A stretch of 64,000 nt of DNA from Symsagittifera roscoffensis. Taxonomy: Eukaryota; Xenacoelomorpha; Acoela; Convolutidae. A program made the position numbers and the translations under genes. Positions 55,163-64,000 of this stretch are shown here, one piece after another; within the stretch, counting starts at the first letter, position 1, and every line of letters begins with the position of its first letter. The DNA lies in assembly GCF_963678635.1 (NCBI RefSeq), contig NC_087067.1, positions 36,464,686 to 36,528,685 on the forward strand. The letters are read 5' to 3'. The notes below the pieces were generated by a model that made no database searches, was not told where the DNA came from, and saw only the letters and a program-made list of their open reading frames with translations.

Positions 55163-58072
55163 TTAAGGTTGTTTTTGAAATTCAACTTTCTTTAATATTT
55201 TAGATTGTGGGATGAATACTTTATAATTTTTACGTGGTTGATTTCTAAGTCGTGAAGACTCTCTATGTTCTGATTTGTCGATTTGTTTTTGGGGTATTAT
55301 TTGTTCTGTCATTTTTCTATTTTTTCTTTCTTTATGAGATGTATTTTGATCGAGATTTTTTGTATTGTTTTTTGTGGTGTTTGATTTTGTATTTTGATTT
55401 CCGGGATGAATATCATTTTGTTCCTTTGTTATGGTGTCCGTATGTGGGTTATTTTGAATAACTTTTAAACCTGTAAAAGAATATAATTGAGTTAGTTCGC
55501 GGAGTGCGTATTCTTTTGGATAATAAGGTAATAGGTTATTTCGGTGTTGAATGATTTCTTTTTTATCTGAGTCGGTGATTTTATATGTGACATCAGTGGG
55601 TTTTGCAATTATTTGGTATGGTCCTTTACGAAGGGGTTGTAACTTTTTTGAAATTCCTTTTTGAGTATTAAAATTGGGTATTAAAACAAATGTTCCAATT
55701 TTTAAATCGGAGGCTGGTGTAAAGCGTGAATTTATTTGTTCATTAATATTTTGCCTTTGTAACAACTTTTTTGTTACCTTTTGGTAAATTTCATTGTGTT
55801 TTTTATCTCTGTTTAAAATCCATTCGGTGTGTGTACCGGAGGCTAATTTAAGAATTTGTGGGTGATGAAAATGATCTTCATCGTGTGTATGTAATGGTAG
55901 GTTATAACAAATTGAGTCTTTATTTGGTTGACAATAACCTTGTGCGTTTTTATGAGAGTTCGCTGTAAACATTATTGGTTTGCGTGGCTTTTGGTTAAAA
56001 ACCATTTCATATGGTGACATTCCTAAAGTTGTCGTGATTTGTGAATTATATGCTAAGGGAAATAGTTTTACATCTGCTGACCATTCGGTATATCTTGTAT
56101 CATTTCCATTGATGATACATCTGAGATATTCTTGTAATGAACGGTTCATACCTTCGACTAAGCCGTTTGTCCAAGGTGCGTGAGATGTACGTGGTTTGTG
56201 TTTAATGTTATATAAATGACATAGTGTGATGATTTCATTATTTATGAATTCTGTACCGTTGTCTGTAACTAAAATTTCTGGTAGTCCGAATTTTGCTATC
56301 CAGTGTTCATAGAGTGTTGTGTAAGCGTAATAAGCGTTACAATGTGGTACTGGGTTAAGTGCTACATAATGTGTAAATGCGTCAACAATTACCATAATGT
56401 AGGAGTTTCCTTCGGATGAGGGTGATATTGGTCCTTTGGTATCAAATGAGATACGATGATTAAAGTACAAACTTTGTCCTTTAAAATCTTGTTTTTGTGC
56501 TATTTGTTTTTGATTTGGGTAAGGTTTATTTAGTTGACATACTATACAGTCATTGCATAGTACTTTTATCCAAATTGGTGCATTTGGGAAATAAAAGTTT
56601 TGTATAAAATTTGAATATGTTTTTTCTGATCCAGAGTGTCCTTTAATATTTTGTGTATGTGAAATATTAAAAGCTATAAGAATCATACTTAAAGGGAGAC
56701 AGGGAACTGTAGATTCATTTAGTTTGTATTCTAGAAGGTCTGTGTTTTCGTTAATTGTTGTATTGTTGAATTTTCGAAAATATCTGAGGAGTGTTTTGTT
56801 TCCTAGAATAGTTGAATCTGCTTTGATAGGTTTAGTTTTATATTTGTGCCATGATTTCAGTTGTCGAATTACTGGGTCAAGGTTTTGATATTGTTTCAGT
56901 GTTGAAATTGTAATTGTTTCTGTTGGGGGGAGAAAATTGTTTTCGATTTCTAATTTAGATAAGGGTATTGTGTCAAGTGGGTCATGGAGGTCAAAAACTT
57001 GATTTATTGTGTATTTTGAATCGTTTGTTTGTGGTCCTGATAAGTTTATTTTATCAGTCAGATTTTCTTTTTCAATTAGCGGAAAATGGTCTTTTTTAGG
57101 CGGGTGTTGTTTTATTCTTTTTTGTTGGGTGTTGTTTTTTATCCATTGTGAATATGGGATTGGTTTAAAAGTTGATGTTCCAAGTAGATCAACTTCATAG
57201 TGATTATTTTGACAATCTAAATAAAGTGGGAAATGTTGTAAATTATTTATTTGTGATTGTTCAACGTAAGTTTTTACTGCATATTTGCATTCCAATCGGG
57301 GTGATGTTTCATTTTCTGCAAGGTAGAATTTTATGTTTTTGGGTATTTCAACTGTGGTTTTTCGTGTAAGTAATTCAGGTGGCGTATTTCGACCTAAGGT
57401 GTCTGGTAATGCAAGATTTTTTCCTGCGGTCCAAACTATATGTAAATTTGGGAATTTCATTAAAATGAGTTGAAATCTATAAACTCGGTGGTTTGGATTA
57501 GACTTTTGTGTAAAAAGAAAGATGATTGGTTTACGGTCTGTGAATAGAACTGTGGGATGTTTTGATCCAAGTATCAGAAATTCATATTCTGTTAGTGTAT
57601 ATATTATGGCTGTACATTCTCTCATTAGAGTTGAGAGTCTTAGTTCTGCTTGAGTGAATAATCGAGAATTTGCTGATATGAGGTTCATTTTATTTGTACT
57701 ATTATGTGATTGTAATAATGCTGCGCCGATGCCAAAGTTCGAAGCATCGCACATTGCATAAAATGGTTGATTTGAATCTGGAATTGTGTTTGAAATTTGT
57801 TCAGTTAGAAGTTTTTTAATTTCTTCAAATCGTGCTTGATGTTCTATATTCCATTCAAAATTATTTTGTTGTCTAAGAATGTTATAGAATGGTCGTAGAT
57901 ATAATTGCATTTTATAAACATATTTGCTTAAAAAGTTTAACATTCCAAGGAATTCTTGGATTTTCTTTTTATTTGTTGGTGGTTGGAGTTTTTGAATAGC
58001 GTCTATACGTGATTTCAATGGAGTGATTGTTTTTCTTTCTATATTATGCCCTAAGAATTTAACTTTTGTCAA
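55163..58072 (-). CDS. pol: Pol, second part: RT thumb, RNase H and integrase
   Basis: 969 residues. RT connection (1-90); RNase H (about 100-230) with D109, E152 and D179; integrase zinc domain H472-H479-C509-C512; integrase core D544, D604, E640 with exactly 35 residues between the last two. A GPY/F module lies around 817-819, and then a long K/N/Q-rich tail. The visible start is not a true one: coding continues upstream in the previous frame. All catalytic residues are kept, so apart from the frame break the enzyme looks intact. The reaction is reverse transcription, RNA-strand removal and integration of the element's cDNA. Confidence 0.9.
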   Translation of the reverse strand: MTKVKFLGHNIERKTITPLKSRIDAIQKLQPPTNKKKIQEFLGMLNFLSKYVYKMQLYLRPFYNILRQQNNFEWNIEHQARFEEIKKLLTEQISNTIPDSNQPFYAMCDASNFGIGAALLQSHNSTNKMNLISANSRLFTQAELRLSTLMRECTAIIYTLTEYEFLILGSKHPTVLFTDRKPIIFLFTQKSNPNHRVYRFQLILMKFPNLHIVWTAGKNLALPDTLGRNTPPELLTRKTTVEIPKNIKFYLAENETSPRLECKYAVKTYVEQSQINNLQHFPLYLDCQNNHYEVDLLGTSTFKPIPYSQWIKNNTQQKRIKQHPPKKDHFPLIEKENLTDKINLSGPQTNDSKYTINQVFDLHDPLDTIPLSKLEIENNFLPPTETITISTLKQYQNLDPVIRQLKSWHKYKTKPIKADSTILGNKTLLRYFRKFNNTTINENTDLLEYKLNESTVPCLPLSMILIAFNISHTQNIKGHSGSEKTYSNFIQNFYFPNAPIWIKVLCNDCIVCQLNKPYPNQKQIAQKQDFKGQSLYFNHRISFDTKGPISPSSEGNSYIMVIVDAFTHYVALNPVPHCNAYYAYTTLYEHWIAKFGLPEILVTDNGTEFINNEIITLCHLYNIKHKPRTSHAPWTNGLVEGMNRSLQEYLRCIINGNDTRYTEWSADVKLFPLAYNSQITTTLGMSPYEMVFNQKPRKPIMFTANSHKNAQGYCQPNKDSICYNLPLHTHDEDHFHHPQILKLASGTHTEWILNRDKKHNEIYQKVTKKLLQRQNINEQINSRFTPASDLKIGTFVLIPNFNTQKGISKKLQPLRKGPYQIIAKPTDVTYKITDSDKKEIIQHRNNLLPYYPKEYALRELTQLYSFTGLKVIQNNPHTDTITKEQNDIHPGNQNTKSNTTKNNTKNLDQNTSHKERKNRKMTEQIIPQKQIDKSEHRESSRLRNQPRKNYKVFIPQSKILKKVEFQKQP

Positions 58073-60042
58073 AAAGAAGTGTGATTTATCGGGGAGGCCT
58101 TCAGATTTTTGTTCTGAAGTATTTGGTGATATTGTTCTAAAACATTGAACATTTCCTCTTTTGTTTGTGATTGCATAAAAACATCGTCTAAATAGGTGAT
58201 TGCGTTTTTCTTGAGTATTAGTGGTCGAAAAATTTTGCTCATAAAAGCTGAAAATGCTGCTGGTCCTATGGATATTCCATAGAATAAGCGGTTGAATTCG
58301 TATTGTTGATTTCCAATAACAAATTGTGTTAAGCGTCGTGATTGTTCATCTAATGGCATTTGATTATATGCACTATTCATATCGGCGGTGGTAAAGTATT
58401 TTCCGTTTATTTTTGTTAAAATAACTTGTATTGGTTCAATGGGCCAATTACACTTTGATTCATCTATGAGTGAGTTGAGGTATCTAGCATCGAGAACAAT
58501 TTTTAATGATTCTCCTTTGGCTAGAATGATAACAGGGTTGATAAATGTGTTGCCTTTTGGTTGTTCCTCTTTGTTTACTGGTGATATAATGTTGTATTGT
58601 TCTAAAATGTCGAGTAATCTGTTCACTTTATCGTGTAAGTGAATTGGTACTTTACTTGCTCTTTGTTTTTTGAAAACTGCGTCTGGTTTTAATGGGAGAT
58701 GTAGTGATGAGCTGATTTTGCCAACATCAAATTTGGATGTTGCATAGACTGATGAATATTTAATTAGCTGTTTTGCTAGTTTTTCAAATTCGTCTTGTGT
58801 TATTTGTGAATGTTGGAAATTAAACATTGTTAAAAATTTCTGTTGATTCTCTGTGTAGTTACTTATGTTGAATGTAGGTTTGAAATATGGGGTTTTTGTG
58901 AAATAATCCGTATTTCTGTTTTCGTTACTTATTATATTATTTATAGATAATTCTTCATTAAGGATTGTGGATTGGCAAATATCTAGTAATTGGAGTATAT
59001 TTTTTACACGATATGCTTTTTCGTGTATTGGTAATATTGTAGCGTTGGTTTCGCAATAGCCTAAAAGTCCTAAAGGTAATGTTACTTGGTAAGGTGTATT
59101 GTTGTATACATGTAAGGAAATAATATCTGAATTCGAGTTTTTCATATATTTTATTGATGAGATTGTGATTTTGAAAAATTTATGAATAGGTTTGAATTCA
59201 AAATCTGACATATAAAATTTTTGTTTGTTTTGTTTTTTATCATATTGGTGAACTTGTTTGATTGAAAAATTATAGATGTTTCCTGATAGTGGTTTCAAGT
59301 GTTTTCTTTGTTGGTTATATATTGGGTAAAATTTTGAAAAAAATGGTGGTTGTTTATTTAATCTTTGAAAAAATGTTAGGGATGTGTCTTTTGTTTTTGT
59401 ATATTTATCTTTGATTAATATTTTACTATTCAAGATGTTGAATGTTGGTATATATTTAGAGATAAATGGTATTCCAATGATATTATGTTTAATATCAGTG
59501 ATATGGAATATTTGTTTAAATGGTTTGGTTAAAATTTTGTTTTGCTCCATTGTTCTTGTGGGGAGAAGAAAGAATTGAATTTTTCCGTAGTTTATTAATG
59601 TTGATCCTTGTGCTGTTGCTAGTTTGCTGGAGGTTTCAAGAGGTGTTAGCTTTGGGTGTAAGGTTTTTATTTCATTCCATGTGGGAATGTTTATTATATT
59701 TGATTCTGCTCCTGAATCAATTAAAAAATCAATTTCAAGATCTGGTGGTTGAAATTCTTTGCTTTTTGGGCTTTCCAAAAGAAATGGTATTGTCCAAATT
59801 TTTTCTTTGGGTTGTTCTTTTTGTATGTTTTGATAGATGTGATTTGTATTCAAGCATTTTGTTTTTTCTTTCTCTTTGGGTTGGTTTGTAGTGTTAATTT
59901 CATTAGTTTTTTGTGTCGTCGGTATGGAATGGACGGGTTCAATATAATAATTGTGAAGGAGTTCTGATTGATTCTCATATATGTGTGATGAAAAAGGTTC
60001 TTCATATATAACAGGTTCATAGTCATTTTCGACTTTTATCAT
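58069..60042 (-). CDS. pol: Pol, first part: protease and reverse transcriptase palm
   Basis: 657 residues in the gag frame. An aspartic protease sits at about 100-210 with active site D109-S110-G111. RT begins near residue 430 with VLDARYLN, TADMNSAYNQ, the RLFYG..IGPAAFSAF block and the catalytic YLDD at 617-620. The frame ends 37 residues after YLDD, in the middle of the RT domain, while the thumb continues in another frame in the next ORF. The break lies beside a CCCC run near 58095, which looks like a single-base deletion (or a sequencing error) rather than regulated frameshifting, because it cuts inside a folded domain. Confidence 0.9.
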   Translation of the reverse strand: MIKVENDYEPVIYEEPFSSHIYENQSELLHNYYIEPVHSIPTTQKTNEINTTNQPKEKEKTKCLNTNHIYQNIQKEQPKEKIWTIPFLLESPKSKEFQPPDLEIDFLIDSGAESNIINIPTWNEIKTLHPKLTPLETSSKLATAQGSTLINYGKIQFFLLPTRTMEQNKILTKPFKQIFHITDIKHNIIGIPFISKYIPTFNILNSKILIKDKYTKTKDTSLTFFQRLNKQPPFFSKFYPIYNQQRKHLKPLSGNIYNFSIKQVHQYDKKQNKQKFYMSDFEFKPIHKFFKITISSIKYMKNSNSDIISLHVYNNTPYQVTLPLGLLGYCETNATILPIHEKAYRVKNILQLLDICQSTILNEELSINNIISNENRNTDYFTKTPYFKPTFNISNYTENQQKFLTMFNFQHSQITQDEFEKLAKQLIKYSSVYATSKFDVGKISSSLHLPLKPDAVFKKQRASKVPIHLHDKVNRLLDILEQYNIISPVNKEEQPKGNTFINPVIILAKGESLKIVLDARYLNSLIDESKCNWPIEPIQVILTKINGKYFTTADMNSAYNQMPLDEQSRRLTQFVIGNQQYEFNRLFYGISIGPAAFSAFMSKIFRPLILKKNAITYLDDVFMQSQTKEEMFNVLEQYHQILQNKNLKASPINHTSF

Positions 60043-60108
60043 GTTGATGGAGAGAGTGTTTTCTACATCGCTTTCTGAATCTGATGATCCACAGTTTATT
60101 TGGTTGAG

Positions 60109-63100
60109 TTATAACGTATCAGTTACTGTGTCATCAATACCTGGAGGGTCTGATGTTGTTTTTGGATTAGATTGTACTTGATTAATATGTCTTTGATGTT
60201 TAGGTGTACTACTTCTGTGGCGATTATTAGAATTATTATAGTTATTATTATTCCGGTGTGGTGATTGGGAATAATTTCTATAACGATTATTATAACTTGA
60301 GTGTCGATTTTGTGAATTATTTCGCGATCTGTTTTGGTAATTATTGTTTGGTCTGTTATAGTTCGATCTATTATATGAGTTATTCCTTGATTGATTGTTC
60401 GGGTAATTCTGGTTTCGGTTGTTTGAATAACTTCTATTCCGATTATTTGAGTAGTTTCTATTCCTATTGTATGATGAATTTCGTGATTGATTGTTTGGAT
60501 AATAATTATTTCTTGATTGGGAATTAGATCTAGAAACAAATCGTTGTGTATTCGAATGTGATCTGGAGTAGTTATTTCGACTATTTGGTCTATTGTAGTG
60601 ATTTTGTGATGAATTATGCGTGTTTCTTCGTTCTGGTGATCTTCCTCTATAACTTGAGTTATATGGTGATTGATTTCTTGTATAGTTTGTATTGTTCGGG
60701 AGTGGTTTTCCTGAACTGTTGTTGCTGTAGACTGTTTTGTTCGGTAGATTTTGATCTTTTTTCATGTATTGATAGAATGATTTATTTGGTTCTTTATATT
60801 TTTGAGGTTTATTTTGATTGTCTTGCTGTTTTTGTCTACATTCAGAAATACTATGTCCGTATCGTCGGCAATAATTACACCATTTTTTGAAAGATGGTTT
60901 GCCTTTAAAGTTTGGGTGTTTTTCGTAAATATTGAGTATTTCAGTGATTTTTTCAACGAGATCTGTATCTGATTCTTGTATATTGTTTATATTTGTGGAA
61001 GCTGTTTCAATTCTGTTAACGTATTGTAATTTCAGATTTTCCGTTTCTTCGAGTTTCATTGTGATTTCTGCTTGTTCTAGTTTGTCTACTAGTTTTCGAA
61101 AATCTAAATCGGGTTCTCGAATTGACGAAGGATGGGATGCTCTCTTTTTTATTGCTATTTTCCTTAATTGTGGTGTTAAGGTCATCATTAAGATTTCTGT
61201 CATCTTTGTGTTTTTATAGTCATGTGTATTTAATGAATATGCTTTTCGAACTAGTGTTTCGATTCGTACTGCTAATTGCTTGATGGTTTCGTTTGGTAAT
61301 CTGCGAATTTCACTACATAAAACTCTTTGTTGTTGTTTGTTTCTTTCGGAGTCAAACATTTTTGAAAATTCTTGTGTAAATCTTTTCCAATTTGATTTTA
61401 TTTCTATAGGCAATACTGAAAACCATTTTTGGGCTGCGCCATCTAGAGTTGTTTGTATTAACGCTGTGCGTCGATGTATCCAGTTTTGATGTAGTGGCGT
61501 ATTAATTGGTTCAGGTCCTATATTTAAAATCAAATTTGCTGTGACTGCATTTAAATAGTCTTCTACAGAATATTCAGGGTCTGTTCCTGTGAATACCATT
61601 AAAGGTTTATTTGATGTTATTGATGATCCACCCATAAGGTATGGATTCATTGTCATTTGTAATGATTCTGCTGCATTTGGCATTTGAGAAAAATTTGAAA
61701 GTTGATTTCTTGTTATTTCGTGTTGTTGAAGATAATATGGGAGTGGTATTTCATTTTGCATTTGTGCTGGTTGGTACGAGTTTGCAATCATTGGGTTTTG
61801 TTGCTGAATTGGTTGAAAAGATTTATTAATTGGGTTTTGTTGTTGAATTGGTTGTTGAATTTGTGTATCTATTGGTTGTGGAGAAAAAATTCTATGATAT
61901 GTATGTGGTTTCTGTATTCCTTGTCCACGATATTCTTGATTATAGGGTGTAAATATATCTGGTTGTAAGAAATCATCATCTGAGGATAAGTAATCCATTT
62001 GATAAGATGTTTGTTTTTTATTTTTATTTTGTTGAAAAAATGGATAGTTTTCACTACGATCCTGTGGAGGATGTAAATTTGTTTGGAAATTTACTGAATT
62101 AGGTGGTGCCATTGGGTTATCCCAGTTTCGAGATCTTGTATAATTACTAAAATTTTTTCGTGGTTGATAATTTGTTTTTGATGGATGTGTGTAATTATAA
62201 TTATGGTCTGCAAAGTTGTTTCTAGTGAACGTTTTGCGTGTTTTTGGCGGTATTGTCATGGGTCTGTATGTTGGGTAATCCATGTGTGAATATTTTGGAG
62301 CAACCGAAGGTTTAACGGTTAATTGTAATGTTACCTGTGTTTGTGAAGAATTTGTATTTCTTGGTGTTGTTAAGTTTGGACGTATTGGTGAAATACTTTG
62401 TTGTGTAGTTGTTGTGTGTACGATTTCTTCATTTATGAAGTGTGATGGTGTCTGGATATCTTGTTGAGTAAGATTCCTAGTTCCATTGAGGTTTTCATTG
62501 TGTATGACTGTAGAGTTTAAACTATTATTTTGCATATCGGGTAAAAATGTATTATAGTTTAATGGTGTTGCATCAATGGTTAATGGTATTACTCGTACAT
62601 AATCTCTTACATAAGATATCGTACTTATTGCTTGACTTGAGATTGATTGTGGGAAGTTTATGAATGCGGGATGAGACCATTCGGGGTCCCAAACATAGTC
62701 TGATTGTTCTGCGATGGCAGTATAATCGTTTGAGTTTTGGGATCTAAAATTTTTTCTTGCTTGTGAAATTAAATCAATATTATGTGTGAAATAATCTATT
62801 ATGAACCATGCCAAGATTTTTTGTAAGTCGTGTTTTGTATGTTGTGAAACTTCATCTTTCGTGAAATTTTCTTTAATTATATTTAGAAAACTAGAGAGTA
62901 GTGTGATTTCATGTCGTACTCTTATATGTTTAGATGTTTCTGTCGGTGAGACATTTGGTATCTGGATTTCGTTTTCTAATATCGAGATATAACTATATAT
63001 TATCGCAAAAACTTCATTGGTGAATATGGAGTTTGCTCTTTGTGAGTTATGATATTGGATGCTTTTTATATATTCTGAGAATATTTTTGAGAATTCTAAA

Positions 63101-63405
63101 TCAAGGTCGTCTGTTTGAATTATATATTTACTGTGATTCTGGTTTGGTGAGCTGAATTCTATGGAGTAGATTCCGTATTGTTGTGTTAGGTTACATATAT
63201 CTTTTAGATAATGATCGATAATTTGTCTTTTGATTTTTACATCTGGGAACTCTGTTTTACATGGACTGATTCCGGGTTCAAACAAATTTAAGAGTAAATT
63301 TTTGCAGAATATATGCTGTCCTCTATCAGTGGTTGCATCTACGATAAAGGGGAAAATATCATCATCATCTGGACTTTCTTCACCTGGGGTGTGCGTTGAG
63401 CTCAT
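60109..63405 (-). CDS. gag: Gag polyprotein, 1098 residues
   Basis: Structural protein expected to form the particle. Residues 1 to about 590 are a long, polar, glutamine/proline-rich region without known domain. About 600-800 is the retrotransposon-gag capsid domain (VFTGTDPEYSVEDYLNAV, GAAQKWFSVLP, QEFSKMFDSE). A single CX2CX4HX4C knuckle, CNYCRRYGHSISEC, lies around residue 843-856. The last 200 residues are a repetitive N/R/S/Y-rich basic tail, probably RNA-binding. It is about twice the length of typical Gypsy Gag. The stop TAA (60109-60111) is followed in the same frame by the protease-RT ORF with no other stop between. Confidence 0.9.
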   Translation of the reverse strand: MSSTHTPGEESPDDDDIFPFIVDATTDRGQHIFCKNLLLNLFEPGISPCKTEFPDVKIKRQIIDHYLKDICNLTQQYGIYSIEFSSPNQNHSKYIIQTDDLDLEFSKIFSEYIKSIQYHNSQRANSIFTNEVFAIIYSYISILENEIQIPNVSPTETSKHIRVRHEITLLSSFLNIIKENFTKDEVSQHTKHDLQKILAWFIIDYFTHNIDLISQARKNFRSQNSNDYTAIAEQSDYVWDPEWSHPAFINFPQSISSQAISTISYVRDYVRVIPLTIDATPLNYNTFLPDMQNNSLNSTVIHNENLNGTRNLTQQDIQTPSHFINEEIVHTTTTQQSISPIRPNLTTPRNTNSSQTQVTLQLTVKPSVAPKYSHMDYPTYRPMTIPPKTRKTFTRNNFADHNYNYTHPSKTNYQPRKNFSNYTRSRNWDNPMAPPNSVNFQTNLHPPQDRSENYPFFQQNKNKKQTSYQMDYLSSDDDFLQPDIFTPYNQEYRGQGIQKPHTYHRIFSPQPIDTQIQQPIQQQNPINKSFQPIQQQNPMIANSYQPAQMQNEIPLPYYLQQHEITRNQLSNFSQMPNAAESLQMTMNPYLMGGSSITSNKPLMVFTGTDPEYSVEDYLNAVTANLILNIGPEPINTPLHQNWIHRRTALIQTTLDGAAQKWFSVLPIEIKSNWKRFTQEFSKMFDSERNKQQQRVLCSEIRRLPNETIKQLAVRIETLVRKAYSLNTHDYKNTKMTEILMMTLTPQLRKIAIKKRASHPSSIREPDLDFRKLVDKLEQAEITMKLEETENLKLQYVNRIETASTNINNIQESDTDLVEKITEILNIYEKHPNFKGKPSFKKWCNYCRRYGHSISECRQKQQDNQNKPQKYKEPNKSFYQYMKKDQNLPNKTVYSNNSSGKPLPNNTNYTRNQSPYNSSYRGRSPERRNTHNSSQNHYNRPNSRNNYSRSHSNTQRFVSRSNSQSRNNYYPNNQSRNSSYNRNRNYSNNRNRSYSNNRNQNYPNNQSRNNSYNRSNYNRPNNNYQNRSRNNSQNRHSSYNNRYRNYSQSPHRNNNNYNNSNNRHRSSTPKHQRHINQVQSNPKTTSDPPGIDDTVTDTL

Positions 63406-63847
63406 TTTTTCGTTCGATGACTGTTAATATGTAATTATCAATGTGTCTAATTGGTTGATTCCAATTGTATAAATGTACTGGTTTGTGTTTATACTGCTTT
63501 TTTATTCTTCTTTTTCCTCTTTTTGATGAATTTGAAGTTGTTTCTGAGTCAGAGAAATATAATTGATCGTGAATTGGGCAATTTTTATCTATTGATTCTT
63601 TTAGTTTATAAAGTTCGTCTAAACTGTTGGTTTCTGATTCTGAAAATGCGTTTCGATTTTTTGAAAATCTTTTTCGTGTTATTTGTCTTTGTTTAGTTAT
63701 TATTTTTCTCTTTAATGTTTGTCGTTTTGTTCTAATGTATCCAACTGTTTGTGTATGAGGTGTGATTACAAGATCGTATTTTTTGTTATTTATTTCACAA
63801 TTGTGTAAAACGATTGTTTGTTTATTTCCTAGGTTTTTAAATGACAT
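63380..63847 (-). CDS. Basic 155-residue protein ahead of gag
   Basis: First ORF of the large element; it overlaps the gag start by 26 bases in another frame. The middle is strongly basic (TLKRKIITKQRQITRKRF, then KRGKRRIKKQYKHK), which would suit nuclear localisation or RNA binding, flanked by acidic/serine stretches (SESET, SDSETTSNSS). No family recognised. It has a normal ATG and a full open frame, so it is probably real, but could be a Gag-leader extension. An ORF before gag is unusual for retroviruses and Gypsy elements. Confidence 0.6.
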   Translation of the reverse strand: MSFKNLGNKQTIVLHNCEINNKKYDLVITPHTQTVGYIRTKRQTLKRKIITKQRQITRKRFSKNRNAFSESETNSLDELYKLKESIDKNCPIHDQLYFSDSETTSNSSKRGKRRIKKQYKHKPVHLYNWNQPIRHIDNYILTVIERKNELNAHPR

Positions 63848-64000
63848 AAGGTTTAGGATGACGGATGCAAAAGGTTGTTAAATGATTTCTATTTGCTTAA
63901 ACTGTTAGTCCTTACGATTTTTTTGTTAGCCTAACCTGGGTCTATTTGTTCAGGGTTGGGGAGAAAAGTATATCGATTCCGAAGAATGATTTTATACTTT
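63848..64000 (-). other. Leader upstream of the first ORF (window edge)
   Basis: Noncoding on the minus strand. A GTAAGG sequence at 63910-63915 is a possible splice donor that could feed the frames lacking a start codon. No primer-binding site was recognised, so the 5' LTR is likely beyond the window. Confidence 0.35.

Larger units (their letters stand above)
48610..64000 (-). mobile_element. Large retrovirus-like LTR element with many accessory ORFs
   Basis: More than 15 kb of minus-strand coding sequence. In order: a 155-residue basic ORF, gag, protease-RT, RT-RNase H-integrase, a 77-residue frame without start, two hydrophobic ORFs, a 377-residue frame without methionine, an envelope-like gene in two pieces, and a 489-residue ORF with a continuation. 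Adjacent frames mostly touch or overlap by a few bases. Integrase has a GPY/F module and D,D-35-E, placing it in the Ty3/Gypsy-retrovirus group. It is unusually long: Gypsy elements with env are commonly 6-10 kb. LTRs, primer-binding site and polypurine tract were not located. Confidence 0.85.

Overview
This window is from a eukaryote, most likely an AT-rich invertebrate animal. One host gene has ten exons with GT..AG introns and a poly(A) signal. The rest is dominated by repeats and retroelements of animal type. There are no bacterial-style operons, RNA genes or CRISPR arrays. The species cannot be named from sequence alone.

Layout. (1) 1-1985, plus strand: a decayed non-LTR retrotransposon reverse transcriptase with a C-terminal zinc-knuckle and restriction-like-endonuclease region, broken by frameshifts and stops. 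(2) 2407-28268: a head-to-tail array of eight near-identical 3.23-kb units, starting and ending at the same unit phase. Each unit carries on the minus strand a 146-codon piece of the same endonuclease-type C-terminus, several perfect palindromes and a hairpin-dense segment. (3) 30622-39042, plus strand: an intact ten-exon gene for a 541-residue CNNM/DUF21-CBS membrane protein, with intronic repeats. (4) 40917-44726: a host exon split by a 3.5-kb Ty3/Gypsy-type LTR element (41168-44674) with LTRs, a primer-binding site and a 5-bp target duplication; its gag-pro-RT-RNase H is decayed and its integrase is missing. (5) 44727-48600: gene-poor DNA with a C-rich tract and a 28-bp palindrome. (6) 48610 to the window edge, minus strand: a very large (over 15 kb) retrovirus-like LTR element.

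The large element is the most interesting locus. In its own direction it reads: a basic 155-residue ORF, a 1098-residue Gag, protease-RT and RT/RNase H/integrase with all catalytic residues visible, a 77-residue frame with no start codon, two short hydrophobic proteins (71 and 58 residues), a 377-residue open frame with no methionine, a secreted/membrane envelope-like glycoprotein split by one in-frame stop, and a 489-residue proline/serine-rich ORF with a 108-residue continuation. Gag, protease, RT and integrase would supply a retroviral replication cycle. The envelope-like protein suggests past infectivity. The extra ORFs are unassigned, and the frames without a start codon point to spliced messages.

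The LTRs of the large element were not found; the 5' one probably lies beyond position 64000. Several frame breaks fall in homopolymers, so some could be sequencing errors.
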